From: Pyropia yezoensis
Lineage: Eukaryota; Rhodophyta; Bangiophyceae; Bangiales; Bangiaceae
Length of the DNA: 64,000 nt
Assembly (NCBI GenBank): GCA_009829735.1
Contig: CM020620.1
Coordinates: 5,846,593 to 5,910,592, forward strand
Reading direction: 5' to 3'
The translations under genes were made by a program, and so were the position numbers. Numbering within the stretch: the stretch's first letter is position 1; each line of letters starts with the position of its first letter. The notes below the pieces were generated by a model that saw only the letters and a list, made by a program, of their open reading frames with translations, was not told the origin of the DNA and did not search any database. Shown in pieces: positions 10,550 through 20,900 of this stretch.

Positions 10550-11670
10550 GGCGAAGGACGCCGAAGGAGAGGTGGGGGCGGGGGGGGGAGGAGGGGAGAG
10601 CGCGGAGGGAGAAGGGAGGGCAGAGGAAACCTTCCACGTAGTCGTGTCGTGCGGGAAGTGATGTTGAGGGAGCGGATGCAAAGGACGTGGAGGAGGTGGG
10701 GGGGGGGGGGGGATGATGAGGGCACGTCGTCGCTCGGAAGGATGGCAGGGCGGCAGCGGGCGTGACGCGGCTCAACGGGGTGTGTCGACAACAACACGTC
10801 GGTCGGCGTCTGCGGCCGGGAGCGCAGGTCGTGGGGCGGGAGCGTAGGCAGGATGAGGCGGGGTGGCAAAGGGGGGAGGCGGGACACGGTGGGACACCCA
10901 CGACGCGACCACGTATGTAGCGGGGCGGCGGTGGCTGCTTGACGGCCCCACCGAGACGGCACGACGGCGCGACGAGGGGGGGCCTTAAGACCACCCCCCT
11001 CAGCCACTCGGCACAGCCCCACGCGCCCCGCGGGGGCAGTGGAAAGACGCCGCGCCCAACCTCCCCCGCCTCGTCCGCCACCCCCCTGCCACCGGCCCCT
11101 GTGCGCGCCCCCCCAACGGCGCACGCACGCCGCCGTGCCACTGCAGTGCCGCGCGAGCGCGCGCGAATGGCGGCCGCGCCGACGGAGGGCGGTCAGCGGT
11201 GGTGGCGGCCTGGTGGGCGGGCCGCCGACGGGACCGAGGGGGGGCCGGCACGCGCTCACGCGATACGGCGTTCCCCCCCCCTCAGGGGGGGTGGGGGGGC
11301 CCGCACTCCCCCGGCCGGGGGCCGGGGGGCCCACGCCACCGCCGACCGGCTTGAGGCCCCTCTGGCCGGGGTCTGGCCCCCGACTGCTCGCCGCCCGTCG
11401 CTCACACTGTGCACACCATGAGCATCTCGCGAGCCGTCGCGCATTGCACTCTCATCCCGTCTCAAACGACCCCCAGCAAAAGGGGGGGGGGGGGAGCGGA
11501 GGAGGGAGCGGATCGGCCCACCACCACTCACCACCCCCTCACAGGGGCGTCAGGGCTTTTCCACGCGGAGGGGCGGGGGGCGGGGGGAGGCTCTCTGGTG
11601 GGGTGGTAATTGGCCGTGGACCTGCCAGCCGGCTGGCCAGCGGCCCCGACTGTGACTGCCTCGGCGGCGG

Positions 11671-11729
11671 GGATCGTGCGCGACACTTCGCGCTGGCAGG
11701 CCGCCGGGTACACGGATCGCGCACGATCC
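11671..11729. repeat. Perfect 13-bp inverted repeat
   Basis: GGATCGTGCGCGA at 11671-11683 is matched exactly by its reverse complement at 11717-11729, leaving a 33-base loop. It lies outside any called gene. It could form a cruciform or RNA hairpin or bind a dimeric protein; nothing in the surroundings tells which. Confidence 0.6.
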
Positions 11730-12879
11730 TGCGTCAGCGCTTCGCACCACAGCTTGCGGTCGTGGCAGTGGACGATCTGCCGACGGGGTGAAAGTCAAGG
11801 GAGGTGTCGCGGGGGGGCTTGGGAAGGGGGGTGATGTGCGCGGCACGTTTTACGCACAGATCCGTTTCGTTCTGTTTTTTTATCCGCTTGGGTTTTATTG
11901 AATTGTCCACCGATATCCGCCAAGGACATTGTATTCGGTACAGGCCTTGCCGTGGTCCGGTGTCACGCTCCTCTGTGGCGCTTCTGCCATGGATTCGCTG
12001 TGCTGACCGCGAACGGGAACTGATTGTCTATATATATATGTTTCTTTATTCGCACGAACCCTCAGTGACCGCCCATGACAGGCGGGTCGGTCAATGACGA
12101 TGGGGGGGTGGGGTTCGTCATTGCCCAGCGCGCCCGGTGAGCCCCGCCCTTTGTTTGTCTGCGTGCCTGGGTGGGCCCGTCAAACTGGTGCGCTCCCCCC
12201 CTTGAAAGTGTGTTGTACTCCAAGCCAATGGGTGGATGGGGGGCGGGCGCTGGCCGACGGACACGGCTCACACGTGTGTCTATTTTCGAGCCGACGCCAC
12301 ACTTCCCGGCCCCCTTCCCCCACCCCCTAGGCCGTTCGTCCACCAAAAACAACGCCCGGGACGTGCCTGTCCAGCCACAGCTGCGTACTCATTGGTTGTC
12401 AGGCGAGGAGGGCGTCGCGGGGGAGCAAGAGAGGCCAGAAGAACCGTCGACCCTACTGCCCAAGCCGTACAGTCTGCTTTGGAGGCCATCCCTTTTCCCC
12501 GCCACGGATTGGTGGAACCGTGTTGCGTGCGGCGAGGCTTGGCGGGCGATCAGGGGGAAGGGATCGGAGAAGGACGGGGACCGCCCCCGCTGACCGTGCT
12601 GGAGGGCACCCGCGCCCCACCCAGACCGTCGATACAGCCGTACAGTGCCTTGCGGCTGGCTCGCGGGAGGCGAGTTTTTCCAGCCGTTCAGGGGTGTTGG
12701 GTGTCAACAATCGCTGAAGGGGAAGGGGCCAGCAGTTCAACTGGCACCTCGCCAACCTGACGAGCGGCGCCAGTCTCGGGATGGCACAGCACGGCAAACC
12801 CTGCTTGACACCTCGACATTCAGAAAAACGGGACAGTCAATGCAGACACAGGAGTATTCCATACTTACTTCATCAACGA

Positions 12880-13215
12880 TTGCGGTAATCTTTCAAGGAT
12901 ATTATGTTTAAGCGGAAAGCTCGACAAGTAAAAACACGCAAACAGGCTTCCATTTCATGTGCACGAAAAATAATAGCCCCCAGAGAGCGTGCCAGCACAC
13001 AATGTATCATAAGAACTCGAAAAGGAACTAGATATGTATGTAGCGCTTGTCGCACGTCTCCCCAAGCAACAGACCTCTCCCAGTGATGGCAAAAGTGATC
13101 CACTTTTCTCCAGGGCATTCATTAATTTATACCTAGGTTCTTAATCAACTATTATGCTATTACGTCTTGTAACAATTTGATAAATTACATTGAATTATAA
13201 TAATGTATTTGTTCG
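12880..13215. other. AT-rich island
   Basis: About 330 bp whose composition contrasts sharply with the window. The segment 13115-13205 is dominated by A and T (for example TTGATAAATTACATTGAATT). A short plus-strand frame at 12904-13086 encodes a basic peptide without recognisable homology. I saw no organelle gene in it. It may be a decayed insertion or a structural spacer. Confidence 0.4.
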
Positions 13216-15464
13216 ACGGCTCTCCACATTGCGGCGTTTATTGTGCCGACGAGGGCCGGACACGGCGCCGGCAGGAGTGCCGTCCCTTCAACGGGCCAAC
13301 ACCAAGCACCTGCAGCGCTTCCTTGTACAACGTGCCCCCGCTGCCACCCCTTGCAGTGTGAATCGCCGCCCAGCTTCACAGGCGATGGCCAGCAGTAACG
13401 GCCACTCTAACGCTCCGCCCGGCAGGGTGCTTCTAGCGTCGTGCGCTTCGTCACGCGCGACGAGAAGGCGCACAGGTCGTCCACTTTGACGGCGAAAGCG
13501 GTCACCTCTGCCTTTCCCAGCCCGCCACGACAGCGCCCCCCAGAGTATCAGCCCCACCTCAATCGTCATCTCAGCAGCAGAAGCGGAAGGTCGAGCCTTC
13601 CCCCTCAACCCTGGACAAGAAAGATGGTAAATCTGATAGAGCACTACGAAGCCTTGCCAGGCCCCTCACACCAGGCATGCTCCGTGAACTCCATCCTTCA
13701 CCGTAGCCTCCTCCATATGCGCATGCATGCAGCCCCCCGCACATCCGTCACTCAGCCAATCGACAGCCGACGCTTCACCACGCGAGCTCTCTAAATATGT
13801 ATCCTTCGCCCCAAGCGGACAGGGATGGCGTCACTGCCTCGCTCTTTGTTGCGGAACACGCGCCGCGCGCCGGAGCCACGAAGCGGGGTCAGGAGGACTT
13901 CCACTCAATGCAATCTCGGTCCGGTCTGAAAGTGTGTCCTTTAGCATGTGCGTCACTTTCATTAGATAATGAAAGGGTCAAGTCTGCGCCTGGATTATCC
14001 TTAAACTGTAAAAAAGTTTAATGAATATATATATATTCCCCTGACAACCCTGACCTCTCGCAGCTCTGAGGCGGGCCACTTCCAAACTTTTGAGGCTGCC
14101 AGCATTGCTCTCTGGATGCTTTGAACGTTGTAAATGTTTACACGGCAACGTTGACCTCTTGACCCAATCAACAGAGCGGTTGCCTGGACAAGAGAGGGTA
14201 GACACATGTACAATGGGAGGTATTAATAGATGCAAGGTGGTTCCATCCCATCTCTCGCGAGCGTACAGTGCGCAACGACGAGGGGCAGCCGCAGCAAGCG
14301 GACCACGATCGATCTGTAACCGCCCCTTCGTCTTGTGCGAGGACCCATCATGGGCCGCTCTGGCCCGTCCGCCACCCCCCTCGCGGTACCCAGCACCAAT
14401 GGACATCATCAAACTACTCGAGCTTGATCATGTGGCCAATGGGAGAAGGGCGCCTGTTGTTGGTTCCTCTCTTTGCCCAGCGGGGGGCGACTGAAGCGGA
14501 TTGTGTGCTCAATCCCTGCCGACCTATCTCAAAAGTATTCAGTCGCTTTCCGTTGGAGCAAACGATGCAAAGTCATGTGCAAAGTGCTTTTTCTTTGTTT
14601 GAAACCTACTGCGTTGAAAGAAAATTGGCTGCGTGTCTATTTTCGTCTGAAGTCCACTCACTGCACCCAAGGCCGCGCGTCACTACACCACCTGGGGGCC
14701 TCTTTGTTGTTCGACGCGCAAGGCAGGGGTGTAGCAGAACCGCAGGTTTGTTAGTGCTCCTTTGAGCCAGGGTCGACGTTCCGACTCTGGTGGCCGCCGT
14801 GGCTGCCCGATGGCCGAGACTGTCAGTGCAGGCGCACGGATATCGGGAGGGGGCAGATGCGCGCGCGGGCATGGGCTGACGGTGATCCCACCCTCAATAT
14901 TCGTGGCGTGTGTTTGGGGTCGCGGGTCCTTTCGCTGCTACAGCAGCGTGGCTGAAATAGATGGAGACTGGGGGCCTTCCCCACTCGTCACACAAAGCCA
15001 AGATCACCAGCATGGTGGAGCGTCGCAGCGCAGGGTGTCTGATCGTGACGCCGACCGCCTACCGACGAACGCGGCGCCGCTCCTCCTCTGTGTGACGACG
15101 GAGCTTAGCACGCGGGCGCTGAAGACGCGGTGGTGCACCGGGAGGGAAAACACCAGTTGCAGACGCTCCTCGCTCTCGCCACGACACCAGGCAACAGGAA
15201 TAAAGGGCAAAATTCTTCCGGCTGGGAGAGCTTCAGCAGTCAGAGAATACGGCGCAGCCAATAATATAGGTGCTGTGTGCCGTGACCGCCGTAACTGCCA
15301 CAGCCGCCGTAAAAGGTCGCGGCCAGACCGAAGAAGAAAAAATACACGCCGAAAACCAGCGTCAACACATGGCACCCTCAACACCCATTCGACACGCACA
15401 GCGTGAACGCACGACGCCAATCTACACGGCATGCGAACGCCACCCCCAATCCACTCGTTACACA

Positions 15465-16421
15465 TTACATCTTGGAGTAGACGTAGATGGCGCCGCCCTT
15501 GCCGCGACTGATCCTCATCTTCTCGTCCAGGTAAAAGGTGTCGAGGAAGGTTTCTGGCACAGCCCCATTCTTCAGCTTGCTGTACAGCTGCTCCACCGGC
15601 AGGGAGCCACCAATGCCCCCCAGGTCGAGCTTGCCCGCAATGTTCTTGCCCTTCACCCCAGTCTTCTCCACCACCAGCTCCAGACGCTCGCCCGTCACGG
15701 GTGTCACCCGCGCCGTCGTCGACACAGTGGCCGAGATGAGGGGAAAGGCCGTCACATCAACGTCATTGACCAGCTCCCCCGAGTCCACCCGCAGGGTCTG
15801 CTTGACCTGGCCGACGACCAGCAGCGGCGTCGCCGCCGCCAGCAGAAGCGGGGTGGTCTTGAAAAGCGGCTTGGACGCGTACACCAGCAGCCACGTACCG
15901 TCAATCATGGCCGTGTCGACCGGGGAGTCGGTCGGGTTGGCCGCCTCGAGCATGGACACCAGGTCTTCCACAGCCTCCTTCTGCGACGAAGTGGCCAGCT
16001 GCCCGCGGTCCGTCGCAGCCGCCACCTCCAAAAGCTTCCCCTTCATCTCTACCCGAGAGGCGTCCGCATCAAACGAAGGAACCTCCGCCTCATCGCTGCC
16101 ACCGCCACCACCCCCGCCGCCAACCGATGGCGGCGCGCCGCCGCCACCCACGCCCGTCCCCACCGAGGGGCTCACCACCGGCGGTTCGGGGGCAGTGTAC
16201 AGGGCGCTCGTGTCGGTGGTGGTGACGGGGTTCGCGTCCTCCAGCTTGTTGAGGTAGTCGTCCCCGCCAGGAGTGCCAGATACCTTGTTGACCATGCACG
16301 TCTGCACGGCGCCGCGCGACGGCGCAGCAGACCGCACTAGGCGTGGCCGAATGGCCACAGAGGCGGGAGTGGGAGCGCCGCGCAGGGCGACGGCACCGGT
16401 GCCTACCACAAAGGCGCTCAT
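15465..16421 (-). CDS. Plastid lipid-associated protein / fibrillin
   Basis: A 318-residue intronless gene. The N-terminal 45 residues (MSAFVVGTGAVALRGAP and on) are rich in Ala, Ser, Arg and Pro with almost no acids, as in a plastid transit peptide. A Gly/Pro linker follows. The PAP_fibrillin domain runs from about residue 125 to the end: KGKLLEVAAATDRGQLA, then LVSMLEAANPT, IDGTWLLVYASK, and VTGERLELVVEK. The family's C-terminal signature FLDTFYLDEKMRISRGKGG comes last. Fibrillins coat plastoglobules and thylakoids and hold small lipophilic molecules such as prenylquinones and carotenoids. Which subgroup this belongs to cannot be told by eye. The gene is evidence that the source organism has a plastid. 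Confidence 0.92.
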   Translation of the reverse strand: MSAFVVGTGAVALRGAPTPASVAIRPRLVRSAAPSRGAVQTCMVNKVSGTPGGDDYLNKLEDANPVTTTDTSALYTAPEPPVVSPSVGTGVGGGGAPPSVGGGGGGGGSDEAEVPSFDADASRVEMKGKLLEVAAATDRGQLATSSQKEAVEDLVSMLEAANPTDSPVDTAMIDGTWLLVYASKPLFKTTPLLLAAATPLLVVGQVKQTLRVDSGELVNDVDVTAFPLISATVSTTARVTPVTGERLELVVEKTGVKGKNIAGKLDLGGIGGSLPVEQLYSKLKNGAVPETFLDTFYLDEKMRISRGKGGAIYVYSKM

Positions 16422-18757
16422 CCTGACAGGTCGGGTTGGGGAAGCGACGTACAGCAGTCAGGGCAAGAAGCGTAGGGCGATCGTGGGAATGACCGGGGGC
16501 GAAAGAGAAGGTCGCTAAAAAGAGAGATCCGATGCTGACTGCCGTGGCGTTCGGAGGGGGAAGGGGGCGAAGAGTGGAGGGTAGGGCGGCGGTCCAGGGC
16601 GGCGGCAGGAGGACGCTCGTGACCGTGTCGGGGAGTAGGCCTGGAGAGATCCGAGCCGGTGGGCCCCCCACCGCTGCCCATGCCAATCCAAATGGCGGTG
16701 GAAGGCAACCGCAATTCCTGCTTGCAACTGGCGGTCTCGGTGGGGCGGGAAAATCGGGGGGGGTGCAACGCCCCACACGGACAAACCCCATCCCGCCAAC
16801 GGCACGATTCTGGGGGGTGGCCGCCACAGGAGCCCCATTTGCAGGCATCACGACAGCCACGATGTGTTTAATGAGGGGCAGCCGTGATGGGTGCCACTCC
16901 TTGTTCCGACCACCAATCTCGGTCGGATCCGCTCGAGAAGCTCACCAAGTATTTAGAGTAAAGCACAATACATACACGCGGGTTTGGGTCAGGGTTCGTC
17001 CTATTGCATTCCCGTTACGGAATTTAACATACGCTACAATTTCATTCAGCTGTGAAAACAAACTATAGGACTGTTCCTTCCACGAGGTCGCCGTGCATCA
17101 TATCCCCCCGGCACCACGACCCGGCGCACCGCCTGAGCAACGACCGGCAGCTGCCCCGGCGGCGGCTGGCTCTGGGCCGCGGAGGGCGCGCCCGTCGGCC
17201 AGTTTCCCGTGGCGGTGGCGGGCGGGTGAAAGGCTTCTTGTCGGCGCGTTGCGGCGGCCGCCCCGTGTCCGCGCCGCGCGGCTGCGGTGACGCACGGCAG
17301 CGGCGACGGCCTGTGATGGCGGCAGCCACGGCGGTGGTGGGCGACTAGGCGCGGTTGCGCGGGGGGATTAGCGCGATGGCGAGAGGGCAAGCTGCGCTGC
17401 CTCAGCCGTCGCCGCCAGCAGCATTGACCGCCCATGGCTCGCCCGCCCTCTCGTGGCGAGTCGCTCCCGTCTCGCCCGCTCTCTCGTGGCGAGTCGCTCC
17501 CGTCAGGAGGCCCAGGGGGGGTCCGTGCCCCACACCACGCCGTCGCTGCCGCGGTGTGGTCACACCCGCCGGCGGCACGCGGCGGGAGGCTGGGTGTCAC
17601 GTCCCGCCGTCAACGCCCCGCCGGGGCGACGGCGTGAGGTCGTGTCGGGCGGGGTAAACACGCCAGCGTGGGGAAAGCGGCTGACGTCTCGCAGTCGGTC
17701 CATCCTTCCCGAAAAGGGCCCATCCTCCCCTGTCGGGCATCGCGTCCAGAGCATCCCGCGGACGTTGCGGCTGGCCCGCGCGCGTGCACGGCGCCGCCAC
17801 CGCTGGGGCCCGAGCGGCGGGCATGACACAGATCATGGTGGTCCGCGGGCGAGGAAGAAACCCCGATCGGCGTCTCACCCGATGATCCTGGCCCTCACAG
17901 GAGAGCTACAACCGCTGCCGTGCAGACAGGGGGCGACAGGCGACGGTCCTCGGGCGGTTGCCAGGGCGGGCAAGCCCCGGAAGTGGGCCCAGTCGACCAC
18001 GTGAGAATACATAACGTGCCCCCACCTGTTCTCACATGGCATGGCATGTATGTAGCGTCTCTGGGTGTGAATCCAAGCCAGAAGTCGTGGGCTCAACTCT
18101 CGGTACGACATGCGTGAGGTGCAAAAAATGTTAGACACATGTGGAACTTTGCTGTATGTGAGCTATGTATGTATGTCCCTGTATGTATCTATGTGCATAC
18201 ATGTGCCACTCGGAGAGAGGCATTCATGCGTGAGCATCGCCGACCTGGCTCAATGGTTGGGCGCACGCCTTGTTTCTCATAGACCAGCCCTCGCGCGAAG
18301 GGGCAGCCCGGGAAGGCTGTGGGCCGCAGACTGTCTGGACATATGTATGTCCATGTCCTGTATGTCTTGAAGTGCAGCGCCGCCGGGCGGGGCTCACATT
18401 CATGCGGCCAGCATAATATTGGGCAAATGCCACTCAGCACACGCCACTTCCCGACCCGCGACATGGCCAATCCGCATCGGCCGGGCGGCCGGTGTCCCAT
18501 TCCTGTTGGAGCGGACACTCTGTCGCGCCGACAGCTATGGAGCGGTCGGTCCTCCCGCACCGCGCTCCATGCCCTTCTCTAGAGGCGTCGACAGGCGGCT
18601 GTGTCCGCCTGCGACCACCCGACCCCCAGCGCCCATCCATCCTATCATCGCCGCAACGGAAGCCAGCCGTCTCCCGTTCCTAGGTAGTCGTTGCCCCCCC
18701 GCCCCGTCCGTCTGTCCCCCGACCCCCACCGCCCCGCCCACCCGGTTCACCGCTGCC
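16422..18757. other. Spacer between fibrillin and SDR genes
   Basis: About 2.3 kb without a supported gene. 16870-17070 is AT-richer. Near 17440-17510 a unit containing TCGTGGCGAGTCGCTCCCGT occurs twice in tandem. Degenerate TATG repeats lie at 18160-18210 and again near 18335-18365. A tRNA-like box A string (TGGCTCAATGG) at 18247 has no matching box B and is not called. The last 150 bp are pyrimidine-rich, probably the SDR gene's 5' UTR. Confidence 0.4.
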
Positions 18758-19960
18758 ATGGCCAGTAACGGACCCGACTCGGGCGCGCCGGCGCCCCCCC
18801 CCGCCCCCCCCCCTGCGCCAGCTGCGGGTGCCCCCGTGGCCATCGTGACGGGCGCCAACAGCGGCATTGGGCTGGCGGTGTGCGTGGCGCTGGCCCGCGC
18901 CGGTTACACCGTCTATGGGGGCATGCGGGCGACCGCGTCGGCCGCCGAGCTGCTCGCCGCCGCCGCCGCCGCCGCCGTGGACCCCCCCGGCGCCGTCCAC
19001 GTTGTGCGGATGGACGTGGGCAATGACCGCAGCGTGGCGACGGCCGTCGCGGCCGTCCTTGCCGCCACGGGGGACCGGGTGGACGTGGCGGTCGCCAACG
19101 CGGGCTACGGCAAGCGCGTCACCGTGGAGGGGGTGCCCCTGAGCGACTACCAGTCCATGATGAACGTCAACTTTTTCGGAGCGCTGCGCCTCGTCCAGGC
19201 GTGCGTGCCGTCCATGCGCCGCCGCCGATCCGGGCGGGTGCTGGGGGTGTCGAGCGTCATTGGTCTGGTGGCGTTCCCCTTCTTTGGAGCCTACGCCGCA
19301 TCCAAGTTTGCGATGGAGGGCCTGTGGGAAAGCAGCCATGCAGAGTACAAGGCCCTCGGCGTCCACTTCATTTTGGTGCGTGTTGCGGGGGGGAGGCCGT
19401 GTGTGGTGCGGCGTCTGGGAATCCCCGTGGGTCTAACCGCCACCGTACATAGTCATACGATACGCTGACACATGCCTGTTGTGCTGACAAACGCCCGCGG
19501 GGCGTGTGTGGTGCTGCTCAATGTCCGTCCCGCGTGGCACTGCCGTCTTGCGACCCGCCCCTTCCCCCCCCACGTCACGCTGTGGATCTTGCTTTGATTT
19601 CCACAGATGGAGCCTGGCCCCGTTGCCACGCCCATGGCCCACCGCCCGCCAGGCCCGTGGTCGCCCCCCGACGAGCTGGTGCCCGTCTGGGACGCCTACG
19701 CCGCCCAGTTTATGGCCGAGTTCTTCTCCATTGCCCATACCCCCGACGCGTGCGCCGATGCCTTTGTTCGCGCCGTCAGCGACCCGGCGCCGGCGCTGCG
19801 GTACATGACCCACCCGCCCAGCGAGGGGATGCTGCGGACCAAGGTGGCGGACCTCGACGGCAAGGGCGTGGCGGCAACGACGCTGGCGCTGTTGGCGACC
19901 GCCAAGCCAGGGGGGGGGTCGACACCGCCGCCGGCCGAGGCGGATCGTGCAGAGCAGTAG
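18758..19960 (+). CDS. Short-chain dehydrogenase/reductase, two exons
   Basis: Exon 1 is 18758-19375 and exon 2 is 19607-19960, with a 231-bp intron (GTGCGT...CCACAG). Splicing joins VHFIL to MEPGPVATP, recreating the conserved 'vEPGpv.T' strand that follows the active site in classical SDRs. The 323-residue product has the cofactor motif TGANSGIG (residues 31-38), an NAG motif in VAVANAGYGK, and the catalytic Tyr-Lys pair YAASK (Y179, K183) after a conserved serine in GVSSVIG. The best general resemblance is to retinol dehydrogenase or 17-beta-hydroxysteroid dehydrogenase-like SDRs acting on lipids or sterols. The exact substrate is unknown. A Pro/Ala-rich N-terminal 25 residues precedes the fold; no clear targeting signal is seen. 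Confidence 0.88.
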
Positions 19961-20900
19961 AGACCGCCTGGCTGGTGGCTGTGTGCGCAGTTGCGAGGGG
20001 AGGCCAAGGTCAGGGGCAACTGCCCTGCAGGGGCGCCCCTGCCCCGTTGGACAGGACCAGGCAAGCCAGGCCAGGCCGGGTTCGTGGACATGGCAGGGGC
20101 TAGCGCGCGGGGCTATTTACCTAGCCCCAAGCGGGTCAACATCATCCGTTTCAAGGCCTTGTGGTCTTGCCCTTTTTTTTTTTGGTACATGACCGTGCAG
20201 CCCGTTCTCCTCAACTGGCACGTGCGGCCAGCAGACGATGGTGGGACGGGAGAACACGGCCGGCGTCGCCGACGCCAGTGCATCAAGGATTCATTCAGCC
20301 GATGGGGGTGCGGGGGGGAGCAGGCACGCCAGTGGCCGCCATCGCCAGGCCCCGATTCCCCCCTCCCCCCCCCTCCTCCCGTCCCCGTACAGCAGACGCG
20401 CTCACAGCCTGGGCAGGGCGCCCGGCGGGCGGCCCACCCGCCCACCGCAACGCCTCCAAACGGACCGCGGGCGCCCGGTGGCGCAGAGCCCGGTCCCAGG
20501 CACGCGGGCGCGCGCGCGCGCGCGCGGGCACAGCCAGCCAGACGGGGCGCGGGGCGGCCGCGCGCCGTACGCCCCCCACCCACGTCGTCTGAGCAGCCGG
20601 TGGTGCGTGCGGCCGGGCGAGGCGGCGCCCCCCCCTCCTACGGGCATCCACGCGGCCCCGCCTGGCGCCTGGCCCCAGACAGACAGTCAAAAACGGCGTG
20701 GAAAACGCGATCAAAAAGAAAAGAAAAGGTGCGGTGCGCGGGGGCCAACCCTCGTTGCCACACGCGCGTGTCCCGCTACCGCCCCGCGGGTTGAGGATGG
20801 CGGTGGTTCGGGCGGTGAAGGAGGGGACGGTGGTGGTGGGGGTAAGGGGCGTGGCCGTGGGGGTGAGCGGCGGCGGGGCGGGAGTGTACGCACCCTCACA
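19961..20900. other. Convergent 3' spacer
   Basis: About 940 bp between the SDR gene (plus) and kinesin gene (minus). It includes a T10 run at 20171-20180 and an alternating GC run (CGCGCG) near 20505-20527. No gene or RNA recognised. Confidence 0.35.

Larger units (their letters stand above)
10550..15464. other. Long gene-poor region
   Basis: Nearly 5 kb with no domain that I recognise on either strand. From 10550 to 11400 it is very GC-rich and resembles promoter or 5' sequence. From 11860 to 14650 composition is mixed, with AT-rich islands near 11870-12060, 12810-13215 and 13940-14040. A small A/T-rich stem-loop (TTAAACT / AGTTTAA, 14001-14021) and an (AT) run follow. A 13-bp inverted repeat is listed separately. 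Several frames of 60-215 codons exist but none shows conserved features. Confidence 0.45.

Noticed and set aside
12904-13086. Short basic ORF in the AT-rich island, considered as an organelle-derived ribosomal protein fragment
   Set aside because: The sequence does not match any plastid or mitochondrial protein I know.
14762-15406. 214-codon plus-strand frame in the gene-poor region
   Set aside because: No recognisable domain, signal or compositional support; one of several chance frames there.
15270-16340. Long plus-strand frame over the fibrillin gene
   Set aside because: It is the antisense shadow of a clearly conserved minus-strand gene in GC-rich DNA.
18240-18310. TGGCTCAATGG string resembling the box A / D-arm of a tRNA
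   Set aside because: No box B, no acceptor-stem pairing and no plausible anticodon stem nearby.
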